From NCBI GenBank assembly GCA_002270565.1, contig NQMI01000011.1, forward strand, positions 193,929 to 257,928: a stretch of 64,000 nucleotides of DNA. The letters run 5' to 3'. This document shows positions 21,334-33,130 of this stretch, in pieces (the first letter of the stretch is position 1; every line of letters begins with the position of its first letter). The translations under genes were made by a program, and so were the position numbers. The notes under the pieces were generated by a model. It was not told the DNA's origin. It did not search any database and worked only from the letters and a program-made list of their open reading frames with translations. The DNA comes from Stenocarpella maydis. Lineage: Eukaryota > Ascomycota > Sordariomycetes > Diaporthales > Diaporthaceae.

Positions 21334-24057
21334 TCACAGTCCACCTTCCGAAAAGAAAAAGTTCATGTCGTTGGTCGACCAGTCATAAAGGAAAGACTCA
21401 AAAGGCCCTGTATTTTCACCGACATACGTCTGGGACTCTGAGAGGCCAGTACCGTCGCTAGCACCGTCTACACCTGAATGAACCATGGACTCCACCCTGG
21501 CCTGGTCGCCCGTGCTGGACAAAGACGACGCCGGCTGCTGCGGGGTGCGGCTGGGCGTATGAGCTGGTGGCTTTGCCCGCTTCGCCGCGGATTCGGTACT
21601 AGTCAGCGACGCCTGCTGCGGGTGGGCAGGCGTCCTGATGGGCTTCTCAGCGGCCAGGCCGGCCCCGTCGGCAGCCAGGATCCCCAGCTTCGTGAGGGGC
21701 TCCCTCATCATGTTGAGGCGGTCAAACAGCTTCCGTGACTCCTGGGACGAGTCTCTATACCCGGAGGCCAGCGCCAGGGCCTTCCTGAAGTTCCTAGCGA
21801 CCACGTCCCACGAGTCCGCCGGGACGGGGTCGCCAGCACCCGAGGCCCCCCCGCGGTTGTTCTGGTGGGCGTAGGCGATGATGAGGAACAACAGGGCGCA
21901 GGAGCTGGCGAGAAAGTGCTGGAGGAAGGGGTGGTGCCTGCGGTATATGTCGGTGCTGCGGTCGAGGCAGGACAGGATGTTGATGGTGTCCGACACGAGG
22001 TCCAGGCCGGGCTCGATGTTCCTCCTGCTCAGCTCCGTGTTGGTGGAGCTTGCCATGAAGAAGGGCCGGAGGAGGATTGTGCGGACGGCGTTGGCGCGCA
22101 GGTATAGGATCAGTGTCCACCGGGGGACATTCGCGGGGGGCGATGCCTGCCACGTCCCCGGGTGTGTAAAGTTGTGCTTCTCAAGCGAGCGCCTCCTCCA
22201 CTGCTCGATCTGGAAGTTGGTCACCTCGAAGGTGTCGTCGTCCTCGTATGTCCCACCTTTGGCCACACGACAGATGGGTTCGTTGAAGGCCTGGCTCATG
22301 ATAGTGAAGGACATCATGGCTCTGAGATAGGGATTCCTGGCCTATGAGAAGTCTCAATCAAGAATCAGCCATCGGCCGGCAGGTTGGAGAGAACGGTGCC
22401 AGCGCAGAGACGTCTGGGGAGAAGACGGGGACCACCAGGGATACTGACCGAGGATGCATCGGCATAAGAGAAGTCCGAGAGCTGGAAATTCGGAGGCAGG
22501 CCGGTTGCGGCGCTCCACTGGCGATCGAGGACGATAATACTACACGAGATGACCTCGGCCTCCTGCTGCTGCTCCTCGGTCTCCAGGAACTGCTGGTAGA
22601 CCTCGCGGCTGTGCAGGCCAATCTCCATGGCCATGCGTCCTGCCAGGCCACACATGCGCCATGCGAGCCGCTGCCTATCGTTGAAATAATGGTGGAGCCC
22701 CTTTACGGACACGCCACACGGTCAGCCAAGGCCAGTCCCTCCGAGTACAGCACTAATTAGGTGGTGATGCCAGGACGGGGGGGGGGGGAAGAAAGAGGAA
22801 GACTGACGACCAGCAGGGTGAGCACCACATGCTGCAGACCGCTGACGGGGGCTGCGAGCATGGTGCCGATCATGCCGAGGCAGCTCCGGTACAGGCCTCT
22901 TGCGTTGTCGGACTGGCAGCCGGCCTCGGCACAGAGTGCGATGCACAGGACCAGGTTGAGGACGAGAAGGCTCTGCGCCTCCGAGAGGGTGTTGTCTCCG
23001 TCCCGGGCGTCCGACGAGCCCGCCGCTGGCCAGTTGTACCAGCCCTCGGCCTGCTCGGCAAGGCGGTCGGTGTCCAGCAGGGGATGCATCTCCCCGATGA
23101 CCTCGTCATAGACGCGGATCAGACGGAGGGCGTCCCGCTTCGAGAGCAGGGTCCGGAAGTGGAAGAGGCCCTGGCGGAGGGACTGCCGGGCCGTGGCGTC
23201 CAGCGCAGCCCACCCGTCGTCGAGGGGCCCCGGGAGGGGACTCGGCTCCTCGCTGGCCCGGCTGCCGCCAGCAGCACTGGGGCTCACGTGCCAGCCGATG
23301 CCGGCAGTGGTGTACCTGCTCTGGCCCAGCTTCATCTGGGCCACGTTGAGGCTGTAGTCGGGGCTCGTGGGCCCGCAGAAGCCCTCGCCGGCGGGGCCCC
23401 CCCGGACGGACAGCTGGAGGCTCGCGGGCGACTGGCCCGGCTGCTCCGGGGCGGGCTGGGCGGCCGGGCCCTCGTGCGCACATGCACTCCTTGGCCGCGG
23501 TGGGCCGGGCTGGGCGGCCGGACTGCAGCTGCTGACACGCGTTGCCTGGGCGGCTGGCAGCGCGGCGAGGCTGTTGAGCTGCCCCTGGAGGCCGGCGACG
23601 AGCTCGCCCAGGGACCTGACCGTGTTGCAGAGCGTACTAGTCGAAGCCCAGGGGTCAGCACGTGGGCGGGACAGACACGGGGGGTGGCATGTATGTGTGT
23701 GTGTAAGTGTGTATGGCCTGCATGGCCAGGGACCACCAAGCACCACCCCCGGGAGGGAGCAGTACGTGGTAGGTAGACTCACTCGGGGGTCCACACGGGC
23801 TTGTCGGCGGACCTGGCCGTGTCGTGGTCTGAGCCTGGCGCAATGGGCTCATCGGATGGGTCGGAGTAGCAGCACTCGGACGACCGCGTCAGGCAATACT
23901 CGCAGGGCCGGCGCCCGTCGCACCGCCCCTTGCGCCGGCGACAGGCGTCGCACGCCTTGGCAGCGTACGGGGCTCGACGCTTTGCGGCCGCCTCACCCGA
24001 TGCCTGGGCCGCGGACCGCTTGCCCGGCCTTGTCGACGGGGCCTGGTGGTCCACCAT
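21334..24057 (-). CDS. Zn2Cys6 transcription factor with Fungal_trans domain (likely cluster regulator)
   Basis: Four exons: 23783-24057, 22808-23636, 22449-22700, 21334-22341; 787 aa. The N-terminal binuclear zinc cluster has the exact spacing C-X2-C-X6-C-X5-C-X2-C-X6-C at Cys36, 39, 46, 52, 55 and 62, after a basic Lys/Arg stretch. A Ser/Pro/Gln/Ala-rich linker follows, then a Fungal_trans middle homology region (RQRLAWRMCGLAGRMAMEIGLH) and a C-terminus with a Thr/Pro/Ser-rich tail ending in acidic/aromatic residues that may activate transcription. It sits in the middle of the catabolic run, so it is the natural regulator of it (inference). The second intron contains a run of about 13 C on the coding strand, an assembly- and slippage-prone site. 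Confidence 0.92.
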
Positions 24058-24246
24058 GGTGTTGTGGCGTGACGGAGGCGGAGACGACGTGAGCAGCCAA
24101 CTCTAAGTGGCGCAATGTGGACTGCACCGTCACCAATCACTACGCAATCTTGCGCCAGTCGCCCGTCACTCCCGGCCTGGAAGGTCGTTGGCCAGCACCT
24201 TGGGTTCTGGTATAATAAGCTGTCCAGGGGAGAAGGACGGTCGGTG

Positions 24247-24313
<67 letters not shown>

Positions 24314-25358
24314 ATGTATGTATGTATGTATGTGTGTATATATGTGTGTATATATGTGTGTATGTATGTATGTATGTCCTTGATCCCCTCCTCCCTCCTC
24401 ACAGCCCGAACAGCGACGAAGCAGTTATCTTTACCCCCCTGCTCTCCGCCTCTACTCCAACTGATAGACGTTTCAACCAGGCCTTATCCAGCTCGCACTG
24501 CTATCTTGTCTGCTAACAACTTCAAATATAGCACCTCTTCTGGGTTGGAGCGCCGCGGACCAGCCCCTCAGTACTAACTACACAGCCTACCCCTCATCTT
24601 ATCCACCCGATAATAAGATTAGTATCTTGTGCGCCTGATTGGCACAACTCTAATTCCTACACTAAGCAGCAAAGGGTCTGCCAGGGTGGCACGCTCTCAC
24701 TATTTTGTCCGCACTTGGCAAACGCGCACGCAGGGGTTGCTCTGCTCGGGGCGATAGCCGGAGTGCCACCGCTGCTTGTTCGTCACCGCAGCTGCCTGTC
24801 TCACCAGTCGCCGTCCTGTCTCTCAAGGGTCACGCGGACAGCCTGCCCAGCTGCAAGAGACACACCGCAGCTGTGGTCAGTACTAATAGATACTACGCTA
24901 GCGCTATCAGAAACGCTGCCGAGACCTGGGGATATAGCATCAGCGTGTGGCAGGTCACCGCCTGTGGAGCCCGGCGCGCCAGGGACGTTCCGCCAGTTCC
25001 GAAGGACGCATTCCGGACGACGTGGGCGCGCGCACCCTCGGACCTGGGGTCTGCTCCAGCTCTTGACAGTCGTGCCGCATCTGGTTGATACGCCGCAGCC
25101 GGTAAACTTACACAGCGAGATGTACGGCACTTGCTCGGTCGGGACGCGTGCTGCCCCGGGACAAGGGTGCGACCGAGTGTATTTGACGGCAGCAAGCCTC
25201 GGTTTCCGCAGGCGGTTTGGTGGCGACAGCGTGAGGCGGCTGCACATATAGTTGATGTCGACGGGGGCTTGATTCTTGTCCTCTGCCTCTGCTGCTCTAG
25301 GCGTTGCTGCACAGTTATACCCTATAAATAAAGTTCACCATTCCATAAGCGGAGAGAG
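24058..25358. promoter_or_regulatory. divergent promoter region: Zn2Cys6 regulator / FMO-like gene
   Basis: 1.3 kb between two starts. It contains a long microsatellite (24247-24377, separate entry) and, 340-370 bp before the FMO start, the cluster GTTCCGCCAGTTCCGAAGG followed by ATTCCGGA (about 24988-25018). A TATAAATAAA stretch (about 25322-25332) lies about 30 bp before the FMO ATG. ORFs in this stretch are low-complexity or unrecognised. Confidence 0.5.
24247..24377. repeat. compound microsatellite (TGTC)n-(TGTA)n
   Basis: About 16 uninterrupted TGTC units run into about five TGTA units, then TG/TATA-rich imperfect units and a few more TGTA units. It lies about 190 bp upstream of the regulator start. 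ORFs reading repeated CLSV or DRQT here are artefacts of the repeat. Confidence 0.95.
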
Positions 25359-27189
25359 ATGACTAAGGAGCACGACCTCGTTGTCATCGGCGCCGGTATG
25401 TGTTCTCTCACCCAGTGTTTTTTTTTCTTCTTGTGGTTTCGTGCTTTGTTTTCTCCTGGCTTTTGATCATAATATAAAATACCATCTGGCTACAGGTTGT
25501 ATCTCGCATTGCCGCGTCCCTGACCTGGTCAGATGCTGACACGAGTTTCCGAGGTCCACAGGCTGGTTTGGCCTCGCTGCCGCCAAGACCTACATTGAGC
25601 TGCATCCTGACCATGATATTCTCGTCATCGAGTCCGCTGGCACCTGTGGTGGCACGTGGTCGCAGGACCGCCTGTACCCAGGGCTGAAGTCCAACAACAT
25701 GTATGGGTCCTACGAGTATCCCGACTTCCCCATGACCAAGGAGAAGTACGGTGCCGAGGCTGGAAAGCACATTCCTGCCCAGATACTTCACCAGTACCTG
25801 ACAGACTTCGCAAAGGCCTTTGGTGTCTTTGAGAGGACCGTGTTCAACACCAAGGTCGAGGCCGTGGAGCCCAGCGAGACCGGCGGATGGGTCCTGGAAA
25901 CATCCAGCACCTCGGGCACGAAGAGCATCCGCGCCAGCAAGCTCATCGTCGCCACGGGCCTGACCTCGGAGCCCAACTTTCCCAGCTACCCCGGCCAGGA
26001 GAAGTTCAAGGCGCCCTTCTTCCACGCCAAGGACTTCTGCCGCAAGGCCGACACCATCAAGTCTGCCAGGCGCGCCGTGGTGGTCGGCGGCGGCAAGTCC
26101 GCATACGACTGCGCATATGCGTTCGCCACCGAGGCCGGCGCGGAGACGCACCTCATCATCCGGCCGACCGGCCAGGGGCCCGTCTGGATCGCCCCGCCCT
26201 TCGTGACGCCCCTCAAGAGGATGATGGAGGAGCTCCTCCACACGCGGGCCCTCACGTGGTTCAGCCCCTGCCCGTGGGGGTCCGAGGACGGCTTCGGCCC
26301 GGTGAGGGAGTTCCTCCACGGCACGGCCATGGGGCGGTGGATCGTGGACAACTACTGGAACAAGCTGACGGCCGATGTCATCGAGGCCAACGGCTACAAC
26401 GAGAACCCGAGGCTGTTCAAGATGCGGCCCTGGAACTCGGCAATGTGGACGGCGAGCGGGGTGGGAATCCACAACTACCCCACCAGTCTCTTTGACCTCG
26501 TCAGCGAGGGCAAGATCACCGTCCACCTCGCAGACATCGACAGCCTGGACGCAAACACAGTCCACCTCAGCAACGGGGAGTCCATCGAGACCGATGTGCT
26601 CCTGTGCGCCACCGGGTGGAAGAAGGAGTCTACAATCAAGTACTCCAACCTGGAGATGAGTATCCAGGGCTCCGAGGCCCACAGGGCCTCCCTCAGCCAG
26701 GCGTCCGACAAGAAGGTCCTGGAGTCGTTCCCCTCCCTCAAGATGCAACCTGTCCTGAGGTACGAGCCCAAGAATGAGGACCCGCTCCGCCTCTACAGGT
26801 TCATCGTGCCGCCCGCCGCGGTCGCCAGGCGCAACATCGCGTTCGCGGGCCTCGCGTCGACGGTCAGCACGGCCACCTTCGCCACGGTCCAGGCCCTGTG
26901 GATATGCTCCTTCTTCGAGGGCAAGCTGGCCCGGGTGGCGGAGACGGAGGCGGAGCTGGAGGAGCAGACCATGTTGCACACGCAGTTTGGCAAGTGGAGG
27001 TATCCCTGCGGCTACGGGGCCAGCCTGCCCGACTTCGCCTTCGACTCGCTGCCGTACGTCGACCTCCTGCTCAACGACCTCGGCGTCAAGAACCACCGCA
27101 AGCAGACCCAGATCGCCGAGGTGTTTGAGCCGTACAAGCCCAGGGACTACAAAGGATTGGTGGGTGAATGGCTCGAGTTGAATAGGTAG
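25359..27189 (+). CDS. FMO-like FAD/NADPH monooxygenase (dimethylaniline / Baeyer-Villiger type)
   Basis: Two exons, 25359-25395 and 25562-27189; 554 aa. The tiny first exon encodes MTKEHDLVVIGAG and its split codon completes the FAD-binding fingerprint GAGWFGLAAA. ESAGTCGGTWSQDRLYPGLKSNN and YEYPDFPM are typical of the fungal FMO/BVMO superfamily. A second Rossmann motif for NADPH, VVVGGGKSAYDCA, lies near residue 190, and ATGW (near DVLLCATGWKK) is the usual late FMO motif. A hydrophobic helix (IVPPAAVARRNIAFAGL region) may touch membranes. It should insert one oxygen atom into an organic substrate, either ring/heteroatom hydroxylation or Baeyer-Villiger. It is divergent from the Zn2Cys6 gene. 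Confidence 0.9.
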
Positions 27190-27851
27190 CTGTATCAGTC
27201 TCCTCGGAGACGGGTCGGAATGAATGTTTTCATAGATGCTTGATTGCTGTGCATGATTTTGTGGGTTTGCCTAGGTAGCCTGTAGTAGTTCTCACCTGTG
27301 ATGCCTCCCGAATGGTAAGAGCTTTCCTCTGCTGCTAAGACAGTCAAGATTTGTGCTGAAAATGCCATGATGGATTGCCTTATTTACGAGTTTAACCTGA
27401 GCCGGTTGCATTTTGCCATGTCGCAGCCACGGGGAGAGGGTTCGGTTTCCACGGCATGCAAGTGGCATCGTGCAAGTCGATCCGACCGCCAATCTTGGGT
27501 GGGAAAGAGGATAGGACTGCAATTTAGTGACAGGCTCAAACGCTAAACGAAAAGATATCTGATCCGCAGCATGAATGACAGGTCCTGGGAGCTATTTGGT
27601 ATCGTCCTCGTTCTCGTCCCGATCAAGGGGAACACAAACTAACATTTATTCCCCACCAGTTCGCCCCATATCAAACAGCCCCCCCCCCCCCGGTACCCGC
27701 AAAATGCGGTATACGCAAGAAATATGACATAATACAGGCGTTCTCCCGGGTGATTAGAACAGAGCAGGTTCATGTAGTGAAAAGATCGATGTCTCAGAAC
27801 AGGAACCCCGTAAACGCCCGTATAGGTCCATCCTGATATCCCCTATGACAC
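27190..27851. other. intergenic between convergent genes
   Basis: Terminator region for the FMO-like gene and the permease. It contains a CCTAGGTA motif near 27270 and a run of about 12 C near 27681. No gene seen. Confidence 0.5.
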
Positions 27852-29711
27852 CTACCACAAAGCTGGAGGGCCCTTGTAGGACTTGTTAGCTCCTGCAAAC
27901 CAACGAATGGCAACCAAAAGCAGCACCCCGCCCAGGACAACGCCCGCATAATTCAGATTCTGTGCCGTGACAGGTTGGAAGGGGGGGAACAGCAGGAATA
28001 TGCAGATATAGCCGTTGTACACGATGGCCACGACATTGGCAGTCAGAGCAACTGCGTTGGACAGTTTCCACGGGCCCCATTTGATGCTCTCAGGAGAACG
28101 GAGACGCTTGTGCAGCAGCATGACTATGGGGAGGAGATAAGACAGCGCGAGGCTCTCCACGGTCAACGACAGGACCGCGTTGAAAGCGGTCGTCGACGCG
28201 ATGTTGAGCAGGGCCAGGATCGCGAGGAGGATAAAACAGCAGATGACGCTGTTGGTGGGCACGCCGGACGTGGGGTGGACCCGCGAGAGCCAGCGGTGGA
28301 ACGGGGGCGCCTCGTCCCGCGCAAACGCCCAGAGGGTGCGGGACGTCGACGCCATGAGCCCGACGGCGGCGCCCGACGCCGAGATGATGATGGCCGAGGT
28401 CAGGGCGGCCGTCCCGGCCAGGCTCCCCCGCGTGGCGTGGAAGAAGATCTGGATGATTGGGAACCCGGTGGGGGTGCTCAGTGCCTCCTGGAGGTCTCCC
28501 ATGCAGAAGAGAAGTGCAACCAGTACCGCGAAGCCCATGGCTGCGTTGATGACTAGCGAGCCTACCATTGCGCGTGGCACTGTCACACGGGGGTTTTCCA
28601 TCTCTTCGGACAGATGGGTGGCGGAATCGTACCCTAATAAAATGGACGAAGCCGTTAGACTGGTTCTTGCAGGACTATATTGAGAAACCTGGAGTCTTCA
28701 TGGGAGTGCCACGCCGTCGGGGGAGAACAGTTATACATACCGACCATCACGTAGGCAGATGTCACCATTCCCAGAGACCAGGCGACCCCATTACTAGACC
28801 AGCCGGTATTGTTCTGGAATTCTGTGAACACAAAGGCCGCAGAGTGTCTTGTCGGTGAGAGGGCCAGGACCGATATGAAGACGGCAAAGAAGAACAAGAT
28901 GTGGAAGGCCATGAGGGCGTTCTCGATGTGCGGCAGGAACCTAGTCAGGTACAGGTTGATCAGGAAGGCTATTGCCAGCACGGCCCAGTATATCATGGTG
29001 CAGTGCCACCGCTCGCGGACGTAGTCTGGGTAGTTGAGTGTGACCAGCCCCTGAATCAGGTTGGCGGCTCCGAAGGGCGCCGAGGCTGTCAGGAACAGCC
29101 AGGCCAGGGTGGTGAGCCAGCCAGAAACCCAGCTGTACGCGACTCTCCTCCGCGAGGTGCTGAGCTCCCCGACGAAGTGGTATTGTCCTCCGGCCGATGG
29201 GTACCTGCGTGACCACGTTGTTAGCCCTCGTGTTTGATGACAAGGCGACGTCCGGCGGGTCTCCTCTCACATGGATGCCAGCTCACCCAGCGACATCGCC
29301 GTGCAGGTGTTGCCGATGAATGACACTGCGTGAATGTAAGCACTCTATCCGGCTCAAGCGATACTGTAATGTTCCTCAAGTTGTTCATACGTATAAACCC
29401 GTAAATCAAAGACACTGGTCCACCGCTGACGAGACCCGAGCCGATCGTGCTGCAGATTGTCTCCCATGTCGCCATGAGAGACACTGCGAGGGAAAGGGTC
29501 GACAGAGTACCGAAACTCTTCTGAGGCTAGGTTCCAGGGAGGCCATTAGTAGGCACACTTGGAGTGGATGCAAGCACTTTGTGTAACTTACGTGGACATC
29601 TTCGACCTGTCCGACGTCCGCGTCGGGTCCACGGTCGTCGGTGCTGACGCTCTTCAGCGCGATATCCTCGACGGTTGGCATGTCTGCCTTTGACACTGCG
29701 ACAAAGGTCAT
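27852..29711 (-). CDS. APC-superfamily permease (GABA/choline/amino-acid transporter type)
   Basis: Five exons: 29592-29711, 29391-29526, 29271-29325, 28741-29204, 27852-28633; 518 aa with about 12 membrane helices. After a hydrophilic N-terminus (residues 1-42) come SFGTLSTLSLAVSLMATWETI, GGPVSLIYGFILSFIGN, CTAMSLGELASMYPSAGGQYHFVGEL, and later EEMENPRVTVPRAMVGS and SRTLWAFARDEAPPF. These are hallmarks of the fungal Uga4/Hnm1-like branch of the APC superfamily. It should import a nitrogenous compound (amine, amino acid, choline or GABA) at the plasma membrane. In this cluster, uptake of an amine for the copper amine oxidase is an attractive guess. TTCCG-type elements lie upstream. Confidence 0.9.
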
Positions 29712-31018
29712 TTTGCTTGTCCTTTTCGAAAAGCGGGATGAGATCAGGACGAATGGAAAACGGAAGAAAAATGCGGGATGGTCTCGAGAGGGACGAAGCC
29801 GGGCTCTACAGCAGATTCCACCGAAGATCGCTCCGGTTTGACCGGTGCACTCGAAGAGACCAGCGTTCAATAAAAGTGTTCGGGCCCTAACTTACTCGTG
29901 AATGTCCAAGTACGACTTTTAAAGTTAGAGGTAAGCGTAATCTCATTAGAGATCTGTTGATCTCCGACATCAGCTCGACAATGGCTCGTGAAAGATCTTT
30001 AATCAAGGACAAGAGCATTGGCCAGCAGCCAGCTACTCCGGACAGTTGGCACAGGCCAGTGTGCGGGATTGTTTTCCTGAACTCTAAGTGGCTGGGGCGC
30101 ACAGATAAGCGCAAGGAAGGCGACTCGTATCGCCTGAAACCCATGGCCAGCGTAACCTCCCGACTCACGGCGTGCATCAACCGGGAATTAGAGCACAAGG
30201 GGCCTTTGGACGGCGGCTGATACCGGAACTGATCCGTGCCCCGGGGAGGAGGGAGTCTATCTCCCTTATCTGCAGCTCCGGATCGCGGAAGCCTGTCCGG
30301 AACACAGATATATAGGGCTAAGAGGCGAAAGCATTGGACATCATCAGAGCACGGCGGTGTTCATGCCACACCAAACATGGGCGAAAAGAGACATCGGAGA
30401 TATCGCTATCTACCCTGGGTAGATATGAGCAGGACTTGCCATGCAAACATTGGTAAGTTTTCCGTCAGCATCCATGGGATCTCATCTCGATTAAGTATAC
30501 TATCTCCGGGGCTACGAAGTAGTACATGCGTATGCGGTAAGCCAGGAAGACTGCAACCGAATTCTTCGTCCAGTAATTTCCAACCTTCTGGTTTTGTCTA
30601 GCGGTGGATTCACCGTTTGTCTATCTTGACTTGGTCTTCTTGGGACCGTAGCATTGGCCTCTGCGCTGTGGTGGGCAAGTTACCTAAGTAGTTAGTTGGT
30701 TTCTTTTTAATTCACTCACGATCCCACTGCCCCCCCCCCCCCCATTTTTTAATGCGGGGTGAGGGGTGTGGGTGGGGGACGAGTTGCGGAGGTCCCTCCA
30801 TACGGCTGTAAAGGCTCAGACACTCAGCGTTAGATGTGGCGGACAAGTTATGTATTGTATACGGCTCCAGGTGTAAGAAGCAATTTGAATGCGTAGAATG
30901 ACAGCCTTGTTGGCTGCCTCACGCCCTGTGTTGTTGAGTTCGGTGCCATGGACCAACTAACATCAAATCAAATAATTTGTGATGAGGATTATTCTAGTGG
31001 TGTCAGGATAAGCTTGGA
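29712..31018. other. intergenic; permease promoter and downstream spacer
   Basis: No gene seen. CGG/CCG elements lie near 30222-30236 (CGGAACTGATCCG) and 30278-30304 (CGGATCGCGGAAGCCTGTCCGGAAC). A run of about 14 C is at 30731. Confidence 0.45.
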
Positions 31019-32629
31019 TTATTCCATCCATGTGACTGTCTTGAAATACAGGAACTCATCTATCCCGTGGTATCCATTGAACCGACCAAATCCACTCTTC
31101 TTTACACCCCCATGGGGGAGCGCGAACTCATCGTGCACGGTCATGGAGTTGATATGAACCGCCCCTGATTCCAGCCTTTCCGCGATACGGAACGCCAGTC
31201 TGAGATCCTCGGTGAACACCGCAGCAGACAGCCCATACGCGGTGTTGTTCGCGAGTTCTATCGCCTCCTCTTCGGTCTCAAAAGTGAAGAGCGACACACT
31301 TGGCCCGAAGGACTCGTTTTGGTATAGATCCATTTCTTTCGTAATATTTGTCAAGACCACGGGTGACATCCTGGTGTCGGTGTCCTGAGCAGGCGGGACG
31401 ACAGTACCCACGTCCACAGCCTTGGCCCCCTTCGAGAGAGCCTGAGTAACCAGTAAGCGATTACGTCGGGCTGAGCCGGCTGTTATAATCACTGGGGTCT
31501 TCCCGTCGCCATGGAATGTGCGACTGATGGCCTGGGCGAGGTGCTTTTGGAATTCGGCAGCGACAGAAGAGTGGACGAGTATGCGTTCGGTAGACATGCA
31601 GATCTGGCCGGCCTGGAGCAATCGTAACACGTCAGCGAGATATCAACAAAAGGGAGGTGGGCGTGGGAAGTAAGCTGAGATTCAACTTGCATTCATAAAA
31701 GACCCCATGGCACAACTGAGCGCAGCCTTGTCGAGCACCGCATCAGGCATGACGATCGCGCTCGCCTTGCCGCCAAGTTCCATAAGGCAGGGTTTCAGGT
31801 GCTTTCCAGAGAGGGACGCGATAATGCTTCCCACGTGAGAGCTGCCGGTGAAGTTGACCTTCTTTACATCAGGATGGCTGATGAGCTGCTCTGTCACCGA
31901 CGCAGCGTCTTCAGGCCGGTGGAAGATCAAATTGAGGCACCCATCTGGAAGGCCCGCCTGTCGGAAGACGTCGGCGATTGCCCAGTAGCACCTTGGTGAG
32001 AGCTCAGGCCCCTTGAGGACGGTGGTGTTCCCTGCAGCAAGGGCAAAGGTCACGGCGCGGAAGCCGAGGTGATACGGCGCGTTCCTGGGCCGGCATAGTC
32101 AGGTAACGGAGGTCCCAACGGGTACGTGGTGTGTTTCCAGTGTGTGGACTCACCAAGGACCGATTCCCAACACGACCCCGTATGGCCTCTTGTGTGTGAT
32201 TGCACGCATTCCATCATGGGCAGAGATGGGGACTTCACCCTGGAGGGCTCCTGCGATCCTCCCAGCCGTGTCCTTTAGGCCTTCGATAGAGAGACCCAGT
32301 ATGAAATCCTGGTAAGCCTTATCGCCACCAATTTCTTGGTGCATGTAACCGCCGAGCTCATCCCTCCTCCCCTCAATAATTTCTGCTGCACGAAGGAATA
32401 TATCTCGCCGCGCGCTCGGCTTGGTGGCCGACCAGGCAGGGAAGGCAGCTTGGGCGGCTGAGACAGCCTCGGAGACATGTTCTGGGCCCGCAGAAGAGCA
32501 CTTCCAGACCTCAGTGTTCGATAATGGGCTTATTACTGGGAAGGTTGTGTCTGTTGTCACATGACGGCCATTGATGATAAGGGGTGTTGGGCCAGCGTTG
32601 GAGCCCGGGCCTGAAATGGTTCCAGTCAT
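31019..32629 (-). CDS. Aldehyde dehydrogenase, salicylaldehyde/vanillin dehydrogenase-like (second copy)
   Basis: Three exons: 32154-32629, 31691-32084, 31019-31612; 487 aa. Family marks are GIGPWNAPYHLGFRAV, KGPELSP, FTGSSHVG, MELGGKAS with Glu261, and NAGQICMSTER with Cys295. The GQICMSTER context resembles fungal and bacterial salicylaldehyde and vanillin dehydrogenases rather than the betaine aldehyde type of the first copy. It should oxidise an aromatic aldehyde with NAD(P)+. The second intron appears to use a rare GC donor: AAT|GCAAGT...CTCCAG|GCC keeps frame and family sequence, whereas the nearest GT one base away breaks the frame. Start chosen at the first ATG (32629); two codons upstream the ORF begins with TTG. 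Confidence 0.92.
31613..31690 (-). other. probable GC-AG intron in aldehyde dehydrogenase 2
   Basis: On the minus strand the exon ends ...TTTATGAAT and the intron begins GCAAGTTGAATC and ends GATTGCTCCAG. A CTGAC branch site is about 20 bases before the end. Using GC gives SFMNAGQICMS, the expected active-site sequence. Confidence 0.65.
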
Positions 32630-33064
32630 TTTCAAAACTATCCGGGGCTCTTACAATGGAGCCTGGATTCTGAAGTGGTAAACTCTCGTGCTTATCCTGA
32701 AGTCGTTTAGTGGTAGGCCTCTGGTAAAATATGGGCAAGACCAAGTACAGGTTGCAGGTGGGGACTGTCCCCGGGTGTCTTGAGTGTGCTAAGAACAAGG
32801 ATCCCACTGAACTGGCGTGTGGGTTTGGCTTCGGAGGCCGTTCGGAAGGACAAGGGATTACGAATGTAGCGGAAACAGCCATTCCGAACTCCAAATTCGG
32901 TTCAAGTTGTGCTGTATTTGCGTCGCATTCTCAGCCGCATCAACCCCCCCCCCAATCATGAACTAACAGCTATGGAAACTGCCATCTACGTATAATTCTG
33001 GATTGATATCTCAATGAGTCATCATTGTGTGGAATAATTATTTGCTTCAGGCGCCTCATATTCG
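32630..33064. other. intergenic, promoter of aldehyde dehydrogenase 2
   Basis: Contains TTCGGAA (about 32840) and TTCCGAA (about 32882), plus a run of C at 32946. No gene seen. Confidence 0.45.
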
Positions 33065-33070
33065 TGGTTG

Positions 33071-33130
33071 TAGAAGAACGCGGAGATTCGCACCCATAAA
33101 AACGGAGGGTACATGGATACGGCCCCCAGC
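33071..33130 (+). repeat. left terminal inverted repeat of the MULE relic
   Basis: Pairs with 36038-36105 on the other strand; the central 38-40 bp differ at one or two positions. Confidence 0.85.

Noticed and set aside
22829..23776. 315-codon ORF opposite the Zn2Cys6 regulator
   Set aside because: Antisense shadow of exon 2 with repetitive Arg/Gly/Ala composition; it also crosses the intron of the real gene.
24247..24377. Regular repeats that might suggest a CRISPR array or a coding repeat
   Set aside because: Uniform 4-bp units without spacers: a microsatellite.
25408..27096. 562-codon ORF antisense to the FMO-like gene
   Set aside because: It is the GC-rich mirror of a strong coding frame; its translation has no family features and starts beyond the real gene's intron.
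27680..27692. Runs of 10-14 C or G (also near 22780, 30731 and 32945) as special elements
   Set aside because: Simple homopolymers; likely slippage or assembly-sensitive sites without further structure.
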